From: Candidatus Cloacimonadota bacterium
GTDB lineage: Bacteria; Cloacimonadota; Cloacimonadia; Cloacimonadales; JAOZMQ01
Assembly (NCBI GenBank): GCA_029934195.1
Contig: JAOZMQ010000136.1
Span: 1-7,748, forward strand
DNA length: 7,748 nucleotides
Direction of reading: 5' to 3'
Positions 1 through 6,680 of the stretch are shown here, piece by piece. A program made the position numbers and the translations under genes. The notes under the pieces are model-generated. The model saw only the letters and a program-made list of their open reading frames with translations, did not search any database and was not told the origin of the DNA. How positions within the stretch are numbered: the first letter of the stretch is position 1; each line of letters starts with the position of its first letter.

Positions 1-448
1 ACTATTTACAGAATTAGCGAAAAAAGAAAACTATGAGGTCAGGAGTTCTGAAATTATTATCAATTTATGCAGATTGCACATTTCATCAATCAACTAATAG
101 AATTATCCAAAATTTGTAAAACAATGATTTCTAATAAAATCACGCTGAAACATCTTTGGAAACTTTTAATTGGATATTTGATTTATGTTGAGATAAATAT
201 TGAGGAAATGAGCGAATATTTTTTCAAAACAAATTCTATACATTTGAAGAAGATGAAATATTGAGATTTAATTGTTATAAAATAAAAAAGGAGTTCATTA
301 TAAAAACGTAATCGAATTTAAATAGCTATAAATTCGGAAAAATAAGCAGAATGGGATTGTATTGTCTAAAATCAGTATTATAAAAAATAAATAGAAATAA
401 AGTGATTCACTCTGAATGGCTGTTTTTTTTAAATAAAGGAAAATATTC
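1..448. other. Region without a confident gene; possible degraded coding remnants
   Basis: No recognisable gene is visible here. On the plus strand, frame 2 is open from the window edge to a TAA at 95-97 (31 codons, beginning LFTELAKKENYEV) and could be the end of a gene starting outside the window. Frame 1 is open from ATG 67 to 264 but has no Shine-Dalgarno site. Frame 3 is open from 204 to a TAA at 309-311 and reads protein-like (KFYTFEEDEILRFNCYKIKK). Frames 1 and 3 overlap across a T6 run near 220-225, so one decayed gene with frameshifts is possible but unproven. A good Shine-Dalgarno-like AAGGAG at 288-293 is followed by no ATG, GTG or TTG at a useful distance. There is no match to etfB, which often precedes etfA. 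Confidence 0.25.
405..430 (+). terminator. Weak terminator-like hairpin with T8 tract
   Basis: ATTCA (405-409) and TGAAT (413-417) can form a 5-bp stem with a 3-nt loop. GGCTG and then eight T residues (423-430) follow. The stem is short, AT-rich and 5 nt away from the T run, so this is only a possible end for whatever lies upstream. The same spot contains the perfect palindrome AGTGA-T-TCACT (401-411), which could instead be an operator-type site. Confidence 0.2.
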
Positions 449-477
449 TTGACTTTAATAAAGTTGTAAAATATTTA
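449..477 (+). promoter_or_regulatory. Candidate promoter for the etfA operon
   Basis: TTGACT at 449-454 matches the sigma-70 -35 consensus at five of six positions. Seventeen bases later, TATTTA (472-477) is a poor -10 match. Transcription would start about 30 nt before the etfA ATG, which suits the first gene of an operon. The inverted repeat ACTTT-AAT-AAAGT (452-464) lies inside and could bind a regulator. In such AT-rich DNA this can arise by chance. Confidence 0.25.
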
Positions 478-513
478 GAAGCACAAATTGAATACTCAAA
501 AAAGGAAGTTTTG

Positions 514-1698
514 ATGATAGAAGTTATTAAAGAAAAATGTATTGGTTGTGGAGTTTGCGTTAACAGTTGTTCATACGATGCTATAATAATGAATGAACAG
601 CTTGCAGAAATTGATACAGAGAAGTGTACGCTTTGTGGTGCTTGTGTAAGTGCTTGTTCATTCGATGCTATTATTATTAGAAAATATTCAAAAACAATTA
701 TTGATAAATCTTTGTATGAAGGAATCTGGGTTTTTGCTGAACAAAGAAATCAAGTATTAGCTCCGGTTGTATTTGAATTACTTGGTAAAGGTCGAGAATT
801 AGCTGATGAAAAAGAATGTGGACTTACAGCAATTCTATTAGGACATGAAGTTGAACCTCTTGCTGACGAAATTTTAGCTTATGGAGCAGATAAAGTAATT
901 CTTGTTGATGATTTGGAATTGAAAGATTTTAAAGATGAACCTTATTCTGAAGCATTAGTTAGCTTAATTAGGAAATATAAGCCAGAGATAGTTCTTTCAG
1001 GTGCTACCAATATGGGACGTTCATTTATACCACGAGTTGCAGTAGAATCAAATACGGGCTTAACTGCTGATTGTACAGGTCTTGAAATTGATAATGAAAC
1101 TGGTGATCTTAAACAAACACGACCTGCTTTTGGCGGAAATATTATGGCAACGATTGTTACTCCAAACCATCGACCACAAATGGCTACTGTACGGCATAAA
1201 GTCATGGTTTCACTTGAAAGAGATGATACCAAATCAGGCACAATTGTTACAGAAGAAATTAATTTTAAAAAAGATGTATGCAATACAGAATTTCTTGGAT
1301 CTGTTAATGAAGAAGGACAGCAAATCAATATTGTTGAAGCTAATATTGTTGTTGCAGGTGGTCGTGGATTAAAAGAGGAAAAGAATTTTAAACTTCTTTC
1401 AGATTTAGCAAAAGAACTTGGAGGAGCAGTTGGAGCATCGAGAGCCGCAATTGATTCTGAATGGATAAGTTATCCTCATCAAGTTGGGCAAACCGGTAAA
1501 ACAATTAAGCCAAAAATCTATATTGCAGTCGGTATTTCAGGAGCAATTCAGCATCTTGCTGGAATGCAATCAGCAGATTATATTATTGCTATTAATAAAG
1601 ATGCGGATGCACCAATTTTTAAAGTAGCTGATCTTGGGATTGTTGGGGATCTTTTCGAGATTATTCCAAAACTTACAAAAATGTTGAAACAGGCATAA
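514..1698 (+). CDS. etfA: Electron transfer flavoprotein alpha subunit with N-terminal 2x[4Fe-4S] ferredoxin domain
   Basis: This is the alpha subunit of the FAD-containing electron transfer flavoprotein, which passes electrons between dehydrogenases and the cell's redox pools in the cytoplasm. The 394-residue product begins with two ferredoxin motifs: C9-x2-C12-x2-C15-x3-C19 and C38-x2-C41-x2-C44-x3-C48. The EtfA N-terminal domain follows (about 64-230). The C-terminal FAD domain contains GGRGLKEEKNF, SRAAIDSEW and, at about 335-361, the family signature IYIAVGISGAIQHLAG...AIN. Ferredoxin-fused EtfA is known from anaerobes such as clostridia, where some members work in flavin-based electron bifurcation. 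Whether this one bifurcates cannot be read here. ATG 514 is chosen because AAAGGAAG (501-508) is 5 nt upstream; the in-frame TTG at 511 is too close to it. The partner etfB is not adjacent. The stop codon overlaps the next gene's start by one base. Confidence 0.95.
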   Translation: MIEVIKEKCIGCGVCVNSCSYDAIIMNEQLAEIDTEKCTLCGACVSACSFDAIIIRKYSKTIIDKSLYEGIWVFAEQRNQVLAPVVFELLGKGRELADEKECGLTAILLGHEVEPLADEILAYGADKVILVDDLELKDFKDEPYSEALVSLIRKYKPEIVLSGATNMGRSFIPRVAVESNTGLTADCTGLEIDNETGDLKQTRPAFGGNIMATIVTPNHRPQMATVRHKVMVSLERDDTKSGTIVTEEINFKKDVCNTEFLGSVNEEGQQINIVEANIVVAGGRGLKEEKNFKLLSDLAKELGGAVGASRAAIDSEWISYPHQVGQTGKTIKPKIYIAVGISGAIQHLAGMQSADYIIAINKDADAPIFKVADLGIVGDLFEIIPKLTKMLKQA

Positions 1699-2909
1699 TG
1701 ATAATAACCCCACACGTAACTGTTTTGAATAGTGAAAATATTTGTGAAAATTTTTCAATTAAGATAAAAAGCAAATATCTAAAAACTGATGAAAATTTTA
1801 ATTTTAAAGAGGAAAATCTTATTGCTTTTCCTCCTTTTATCAATTCGCATGACCATCTTATTGGAAATTGGTTTCCACACGCCGGCGATAATGCTCCTTA
1901 CAAGAATTCCCATATCTGGGTAGAAGATATGAAAAATTCACCATATTATTTAGAAAGAAATAAAATATGGCAATATCAAGGAAATTTTGATTTATTAAAT
2001 GAAGAAGCTTCTACTTTGGTTGAACTTGGAATATATAAAAATCTTTTTTCAGGAGTCGGCTACGTAGCAGACCACATGCCAAGACAAAAATCAGAGTATT
2101 ATCAAAAATATCCGATAACAATTTTTGAGGAATATCGGCAAGCACATTCAATAAAATTAGGAAATTGGTGGGGTGGCAGTACAATTAAAAAAGAATGGGA
2201 TGCAACAAATAGTAAAATACCTTTTATGATTCATCTTAATGAAGGAATTGATTTAGAGACAAGAAGTGAATTTAAAGAATTAGAAAAAATGGGAATGTTA
2301 GATAAAAATACTCTAATAATTCATGCCATTTCATTGACAGATGAGCAAATAAAAAAATGTGGAAATCTTGGAGTTAATATTTGTTGGTGTCCGGTTTCAA
2401 ATCATTTTTTGATTGGACAAACTCTTGATATTGAAAGCTGTTTTAGGCACAATGTAAATGTAGTTATTGGAACAGATTCATCATTTTCAGGAAGTATCAA
2501 TTTATTTGAGGAATTAAATTTTATTAAAGATAATTTTCCTGAAATATCTTCAAAAGAAATATATAAAATGATAACTGAAAATCCAGCAAAAATATTTAAT
2601 ATTACCCAACCTCAAATTACTAATTCTAAAAATGATAGCCTCTTGATTTTAAAGAAAAAAGAATCTGAACCATTTGAAAATATTTTTCACAGAAATATTT
2701 CCGATATTGAATTTTTCCTTTTTAAAGAAAAACCACTTTTTGGTAAAATTAAGTATTTAACTCCATTTGATATTAATAAAGATGAATTTCATTTTTTTGA
2801 ATTAGATGGAGATAGTTATTTTGTTTATGGACATCCTGAAAATTGTCTTGAAAAAATTGAATCTAAGCTTGGTTATAGGAAAATATTTCCTTACCTTCCT
2901 TTTAAATGA
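1698..2909 (+). CDS. Amidohydrolase-superfamily protein (cytosine deaminase / TRZ-ATZ-like), substrate unknown
   Basis: This is a probable cytoplasmic metal-dependent hydrolase or deaminase of 403 residues. The metal and catalytic residues of the amidohydrolase TIM barrel are visible: H51-x-H53 in NSHDHLIGNW, H179 and E182 in MIHLNEG, H209 in LIIHAIS, and D260 in IGTDSS. With CPVSNHF (about 231-237), this pattern resembles the mononuclear subtype that includes cytosine, guanine, chlorotriazine and S-adenosylhomocysteine/5'-methylthioadenosine deaminases. Such enzymes act on C-N bonds of ring compounds. The substrate is not predictable from these motifs. The last ~100 residues are lysine- and phenylalanine-rich and less family-like. 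ATG shares its first A with the etfA TAA (TAATG), and its own TGA overlaps the queE ATG (ATGA), so it is almost certainly co-translated with both neighbours. Confidence 0.85.
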   Translation: MIITPHVTVLNSENICENFSIKIKSKYLKTDENFNFKEENLIAFPPFINSHDHLIGNWFPHAGDNAPYKNSHIWVEDMKNSPYYLERNKIWQYQGNFDLLNEEASTLVELGIYKNLFSGVGYVADHMPRQKSEYYQKYPITIFEEYRQAHSIKLGNWWGGSTIKKEWDATNSKIPFMIHLNEGIDLETRSEFKELEKMGMLDKNTLIIHAISLTDEQIKKCGNLGVNICWCPVSNHFLIGQTLDIESCFRHNVNVVIGTDSSFSGSINLFEELNFIKDNFPEISSKEIYKMITENPAKIFNITQPQITNSKNDSLLILKKKESEPFENIFHRNISDIEFFLFKEKPLFGKIKYLTPFDINKDEFHFFELDGDSYFVYGHPENCLEKIESKLGYRKIFPYLPFK

Positions 2910-3547
2910 TTAAACTAATTGAAATTTTTGCAAGTATTCAAGGAGAGTCAACTTATGCTGGACTTCCTTGTATTTTCATAAGATTTGCCGAATGTAATTT
3001 AAGATGCAATTATTGTGATTCAAAATATACATACATCACGAGATTTAAGAAATCAATAGAAGAAATCTTATCTGAAATAGAAAATTGGAAGCATATTAAA
3101 TTAGTTGAAATTACAGGTGGTGAACCATTATTACAAAAAGAAATCTATCCACTTTTTCAAGCCTTACACCTTAGCGGATATAAAATTTTATTAGAGACAA
3201 ATGGTTCAATGTCTTTAAAAGAAGTTCCAGAATATGTTGTCAAAATAATTGATGTTAAATGTAAAGGAAGTGGAGAAGAAAACAGTTTCTTAACAGAAAA
3301 TCTTTTGTATATTAATGGCAAAAAAGATGAAATAAAATTTGTTTTATCTGATCGAAAAGATTTTGATTTTGCTGTTAGTTTTATTATAAAAAAACAACTT
3401 CAAAATAATAAAATAATTTTCTCAACTGTCTTTAATAGACTTGAGCCCCAAACACTTGCAGACTGGATATTAAAATCTGAAATAAATGTCAGATTACAAT
3501 TACAAATGCATAAATATATTTGGGACCCTGAAAAAGAAGGAGTTTAA
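2906..3547 (+). CDS. queE: 7-carboxy-7-deazaguanine synthase (radical SAM)
   Basis: QueE converts 6-carboxy-5,6,7,8-tetrahydropterin to 7-carboxy-7-deazaguanine, using a [4Fe-4S] cluster, SAM and Mg2+. This is a step towards preQ0 and queuosine, or to deazaguanine DNA modification in some systems. The 213-residue product has the typical N-terminus EIFASIQGEST-x-AG and the radical-SAM cluster motif C30-x3-C34-x2-C37 (CNLRCNYCDS). It also has GGEPL at 71-75, LETNGS at 96-101 and the family-type C-terminal LQLQMHKYIWDP. Length is normal. The first four bases (ATGA) overlap the amidohydrolase stop and there is no strong Shine-Dalgarno site of its own, which implies translational coupling. No other queuosine gene (queC, queD, queF) is in the window. 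It meets a convergent gene with overlapping stop codons. Confidence 0.93.
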   Translation: MIKLIEIFASIQGESTYAGLPCIFIRFAECNLRCNYCDSKYTYITRFKKSIEEILSEIENWKHIKLVEITGGEPLLQKEIYPLFQALHLSGYKILLETNGSMSLKEVPEYVVKIIDVKCKGSGEENSFLTENLLYINGKKDEIKFVLSDRKDFDFAVSFIIKKQLQNNKIIFSTVFNRLEPQTLADWILKSEINVRLQLQMHKYIWDPEKEGV

Positions 3548-4095
3548 ATCTTTGGTATTTTTCTATCAAAGAAAGGATTTTTTGAACTTACACTTAAAGG
3601 GATAGCATAAGCAATTTTCACATCTTTTCCTAATATTTCATTTTCAACTATTATCTTACCAATTGAAAACATTATCCGATTATCGACTCTATTATCGGTT
3701 GCGATACTTACAGCTGAACCAATAGCAATTCCTAAATCACCAGTGTTGAAAGCACAAGGATGACTATGATATTTGCTTTTTTCTTCACAATTTTGATAAC
3801 CACATAATCCACAATTTGTTATGCCTAATGATCGGATTTTTGTACCAATAACAATCATTGCTTGAGCAGAAAGAATATTTGTAGCATCTCGCAAAAAAAA
3901 TCCGGGAAATGTTCTTTTTTCCTTTGAATTTAAAACCATATCAGAGATTTTCTTTATACCATCTTTATCGAAAATAGCAATAATTAGGTTGTCAATTCCT
4001 TTTCCTTTAGGAGCTGTTCTTGCTCCAACTGCCATCTTTTCTGCAATAGATATGACAGTTTTTTCTCTAATTTCTTCTTCAGTATTGAATTTCAT
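3544..4095 (-). CDS. DUF2148 ferredoxin-domain-containing protein
   Basis: This 183-residue cytoplasmic protein belongs to the DUF2148 family, which is common in anaerobic bacteria and archaea and annotated as containing a ferredoxin-like cysteine domain. Its role is unknown. The family's landmarks are present: AVGARTAPKGKGIDNL near 22-37, then C95-x2-C98-x4-C103 (NCGLCGYQNC), and HPC114AFNTGDLGIAIGSAVSIA. The cysteines probably bind an Fe-S cluster or another metal, by inference. Two ATGs are possible. I chose the inner one at 4095 because GGAGG (complement of 4101-4105) lies 5 nt before it and inside the codons that the outer ATG (4107) would add. Its TAA (3546-3544) overlaps the TAA of the convergent queE. 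Confidence 0.88.
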   Translation of the reverse strand: MKFNTEEEIREKTVISIAEKMAVGARTAPKGKGIDNLIIAIFDKDGIKKISDMVLNSKEKRTFPGFFLRDATNILSAQAMIVIGTKIRSLGITNCGLCGYQNCEEKSKYHSHPCAFNTGDLGIAIGSAVSIATDNRVDNRIMFSIGKIIVENEILGKDVKIAYAIPLSVSSKNPFFDRKIPKI

Positions 4096-4141
4096 TTTTT
4101 CCTCCATTTTTATAGGAATTTCTGAATTTTCTTTTTTTGTC

Positions 4142-4221
4142 GCTACTCTGTAGCTTAGTTTTCTTTTTATCTTTACCCAACGCTAACGCATTGGGCTACA
4201 TAAATATCGCTTCTATGAAGC
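4142..4221. repeat. Cluster of three short palindromes including a REP-like element with GTAG foot
   Basis: Three inverted repeats sit within 80 bases, separated by AT-rich spacers. They are GCTAC-TCT-GTAGC (4142-4154), CCCAACGC-TAAC-GCATTGGG (4176-4195) and GCTTC-TAT-GAAGC (4209-4221). The middle one has an 8-bp stem with one non-Watson-Crick pair; this is C-A on the plus strand but becomes G-U in minus-strand RNA. Read on the minus strand it is preceded directly by GTAG (complement of 4196-4199). A GTAG or GGAG tetranucleotide at the foot of an imperfect palindrome is the hallmark of REP sequences mobilised by REP-associated tyrosine transposases. No transposase gene is in the window. The GC-rich stems stand out against the AT-rich surroundings. 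Copy number in the genome is unknown. Confidence 0.5.
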
Positions 4222-4366
4222 TGAAAAATAAATAATTTCCCAATTAATCTTTCTTCATGAACTTCTGTTCTTTATGGTTAAAAAATTCCTTTTCGTTCAG
4301 ATACTAATTATCATCTATTTTTTTCTTTTAGCTTTATCGAGTGCTTTTCAATAGATAATTTTTAAT

Positions 4367-4621
4367 TGACATATTTACTATTATTGAATTATTCTGAGAT
4401 TCATTTCAAACGACTTTTAGGACATCAAGTCCATCCATTTCTGGCATTATCAAATCACATAAGATTAAATCCGGATTAAACTTACGAAACAATTCAATCC
4501 AATCATCATTCCGTTTGTAGCTTCTAACACCTCATATTCCCGATCTTCAAGATAATATCTCATGTTACAACAAAGTATCTCTTCATCATCAATTACCAAA
4601 TATAAGTTTTTTTTTAGACAT
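4367..4621 (-). pseudogene. Frameshifted and truncated response-regulator receiver domain
   Basis: On the minus strand, ATG 4621 starts MSKKKLI. After one extra T in the ATATTTGG stretch near 4596-4600 the reading continues as LVIDDEEILCCNMRYYLEDREYEVLEATNG. After a second frame change near 4508-4513 it continues as DDWIELFRKFNPDLILCDLIMPEMDGLDVLKVV and stops at TGA (4408-4406). Beyond the stop the same frame still reads NESQNNSIIVNMS, resembling the usual receiver beta-4 strand, and then loses similarity. Present are the acidic pair (DD), the phospho-acceptor Asp (codon 4456-4454) in LCDLIMPEMDG, and the expected spacing between them. The conserved Thr/Ser and Lys and any output domain are missing. 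It lies 74 nt downstream of the PilZ-like gene on the same strand and is probably a dead former signalling partner. Confidence 0.75.
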
Positions 4622-4695
4622 CAATGTATCTCTCTATTTGCTTATATTTTTTTTGGAAAATGAGGTCATATTTTTGCAAATCAACAAGATTGTAA

Positions 4696-5046
4696 TTACG
4701 CTTCTTCCATAAATTTGAATTCTTGTATCAGTTTTGTAATCAATGCTAAGTTTATACGATCAACATTCTCAAATTCAAAACCAGATTCATAAAAGTCTGG
4801 ATTAATACTCTTAGCAGACCAAACACAATTAGCTTTTAGAAAAATTCCACTTAAAGAATCCAACATAGGTTCTATTACTATTTCAAAGTTATAACTTTCA
4901 TTTTTTATACAATTATTCTTACCAATAATTTTCATTCCTTTGGTATTGATTTCAATAAGATTTCCAATTTTCTTTTTCTTATCAAAATCAAAGATATCTG
5001 CATAATAAATAATATTGTTGCGAGTAAGACGTTTAGTATAAATCAT
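4696..5046 (-). CDS. PilZ-like domain protein with degenerate c-di-GMP motifs
   Basis: This is a 116-residue single-domain cytoplasmic protein. The layout is that of PilZ domains: a basic N-terminal stretch (K5-R-L-T-R9), a beta-barrel with EINTKG (32-37) where canonical proteins have (D/N)xSxxG, a W-containing strand (CVWSAKSINPDFYESGFEF) and a closing helix (LALITKLIQEFKF). PilZ proteins bind cyclic di-GMP through RxxxR and DxSxxG. Here Asp is replaced by Glu and Ser by Asn, and the arginine spacing is altered, so ligand binding is uncertain. The similarity is recognised by eye, not by a profile search. The start is firm: GGAGG (complement of 5051-5055) is 4 nt before ATG 5046. A receiver-domain remnant follows downstream on the same strand. 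Confidence 0.7.
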   Translation of the reverse strand: MIYTKRLTRNNIIYYADIFDFDKKKKIGNLIEINTKGMKIIGKNNCIKNESYNFEIVIEPMLDSLSGIFLKANCVWSAKSINPDFYESGFEFENVDRINLALITKLIQEFKFMEEA

Positions 5047-5228
5047 TAAACCTCCATTGTATGTTTAAAACACATTAAATTTCACGATTATGAATAACCT
5101 AAAATATTTAAAATTCCGTCAAGAATATTTTTTTTAATTTTTGAGCAGGCAATAAAATTCTCATAAGTATAAAGAATTCGATAAATAAATGAAGCTACTA
5201 TAATGAATTTAAGATATTATCAGTTTTT

Positions 5229-5249
5229 AAAAAAAGAAATTTTAATTTC
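5229..5249 (-). terminator. Weak rho-independent terminator after the beta-helix gene
   Basis: Read on the minus strand directly after the TGA (5252-5250), GAAATT-AA-AATTTC can form a short AT-only hairpin (5249-5236). Seven T residues (5235-5229) follow. Position and T tract are right for a terminator, but the stem has few G or C bases, so efficiency is doubtful. Confidence 0.4.
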
Positions 5250-6656
5250 TCAATCTTCGATAGGAAATGTTGTGATTAAGCCAACAGAATATTGTAAAAT
5301 CAAAGCTGCATCAAAAGCTTGAATTTCATTATTTCCATCAACATCCGCAATAACAAATCTCCATTCTTGCCAAGGTAGAGGATCAATTAAAGGTAATGGA
5401 TTTCCTCCTATAGAATAAATTAAAGCTAAAGAAGCATCATAAGCTTCAACTAATCCATTATTATCAATATCACCGTAAGGAATTTGGGAATTAGAATAAA
5501 ATTCATAAGCACCAATATCAATGATATTATTAATTCGTTCATTTCCAGATAAATCAACCTCAGATGTCATAAATTCTGATATTTCATAAGAGCCGTTATC
5601 AATACATTGAGAAGGAGAATTAATTGAATATGGATGATTTCCATAGAAAATAAAATTCGGGTCAAGATCAAAATTCCCTGTTCCCTCGAAACCATTAGAA
5701 ATATTGTTATAGGTTGTATAAAATGGTTTTGCATATAAAAATTCTGATTCCATAAAAAACGCACAAACATTATCACGTATTATATTATTTTGAACAAAAG
5801 GTTTTGAAATATAATTATGAATTGTAGCAGTTGATAAAAAGATGTCTTCATTCAAACATTCATTATTGACAATCGTATTATTGATAATTTTTGGAAAAGA
5901 ATAAGATGAAAAAATAGTCGAACAGCTTAATAATCCGTAATTAAAAGCCATTAAATTGTTAGAAATAATGGGATTTGCATTTGTATTGCAGAAAATAACT
6001 CCTCCCCTTTTTGCCAGATTCATTTCAAAGATACAACAATTAATCAGTAATTTGGAAAAATTATTAATTGAAATTACACCACCAAATCCATTATCTTCAA
6101 TTGCTTTGCTACATGAAAATTTGCAAAATTCTAATTTTGAGAGATTGTTAGTTGATAGAATATTTCTAAATCTGAGACCATTCCAAGCACCGTTTTCATT
6201 TTCATCTAAAGTAAATAATTCTGGAGAAATACTTGTAAATTCAATTAAATTATCGGGCTCTCCAATTGCAATAATTTGCCCATTAATTTCAATAGAATAA
6301 AAACCTTGAAATTCGATTTTTGTACCAGATAGAATTTGGAGAGATATATTATCCGGAATGATTATATCTGAAACGACTTTAATTGTATCAATATCCCAAA
6401 TAGTATTTTCGGTGATAATTCCGCCAACATAAACATAATTATCATTTATTGAAGTTTCAGATATTCTACTATAATTCGCTATGGCAGATGTTCCTATTTT
6501 ATTTTTTATGCTCAAATTATCAGCAAGAAAAGTCTGACAGCCATAAGAAATTGCTGAGGAATTTAGGGGTTGGTAATTTCCATTTTCAGGATCAGTTAGT
6601 TGAGGATTTTCACCAATGATGTTATTGAATGGAGGCAACACGGCTTCCGACCACAC
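5250..6656 (-). CDS. C-terminal part of a secreted beta-helix protein with dockerin-like repeats
   Basis: This is an open stretch of 468 codons without its own signal peptide or ribosome-binding site; the first usable codon is a GTG at 6656. It starts inside a beta-helix closing motif (NPQLTDPENGNYQPLNSSA, about residues 17-35). That motif belongs to the helix begun in the upstream stretch. A second right-handed beta-helix follows (about 78-390), opened by NTIWDIDTIKVVSDIIIP and closed by DPNF...SPSQCIDNGSY...VDLSGNERINNIIDIGAYEF, as in choice-of-anchor-Q-type proteins. The last 74 residues (5474-5253) carry two dockerin-like calcium loops: DIDNNGLVEAYD...LALIYSI and DVDGNNEIQAFD...LILQYSVG. 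The product would be exported and surface-bound or secreted. It is in the same frame as 6681-7355 and separated from it only by two TGA codons, so it is best read as part of one broken gene. Confidence 0.75.
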   Translation of the reverse strand: MWSEAVLPPFNNIIGENPQLTDPENGNYQPLNSSAISYGCQTFLADNLSIKNKIGTSAIANYSRISETSINDNYVYVGGIITENTIWDIDTIKVVSDIIIPDNISLQILSGTKIEFQGFYSIEINGQIIAIGEPDNLIEFTSISPELFTLDENENGAWNGLRFRNILSTNNLSKLEFCKFSCSKAIEDNGFGGVISINNFSKLLINCCIFEMNLAKRGGVIFCNTNANPIISNNLMAFNYGLLSCSTIFSSYSFPKIINNTIVNNECLNEDIFLSTATIHNYISKPFVQNNIIRDNVCAFFMESEFLYAKPFYTTYNNISNGFEGTGNFDLDPNFIFYGNHPYSINSPSQCIDNGSYEISEFMTSEVDLSGNERINNIIDIGAYEFYSNSQIPYGDIDNNGLVEAYDASLALIYSIGGNPLPLIDPLPWQEWRFVIADVDGNNEIQAFDAALILQYSVGLITTFPIED

Positions 6657-6680
6657 AGTGGGTGCAGTTCAACCGTATTC

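Noticed and set aside
67..264. 65-codon open frame in the left region as a real gene
   Set aside because: No Shine-Dalgarno site before ATG 67, no recognisable motif, and competing protein-like stretches in other frames; kept only as part of a possible remnant.
433..513. N-terminal extension of EtfA into the open codons before ATG 514
   Set aside because: The frame is open from 433, but the only start upstream of TTG 511 would be a rare ATT at 445. ATG 514 has a good ribosome site and gives the usual short lead before the first ferredoxin cysteine.
942..1372. Open frames inside etfA on the minus strand (942-1328) and in another plus frame (1082-1372)
   Set aside because: Both lie wholly inside the well-supported EtfA reading frame, have no ribosome site and show no recognisable domain.
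5956..6300. 114-codon plus-strand frame opposite the beta-helix gene
   Set aside because: It mirrors a beta-helix region with strong domain evidence on the minus strand.
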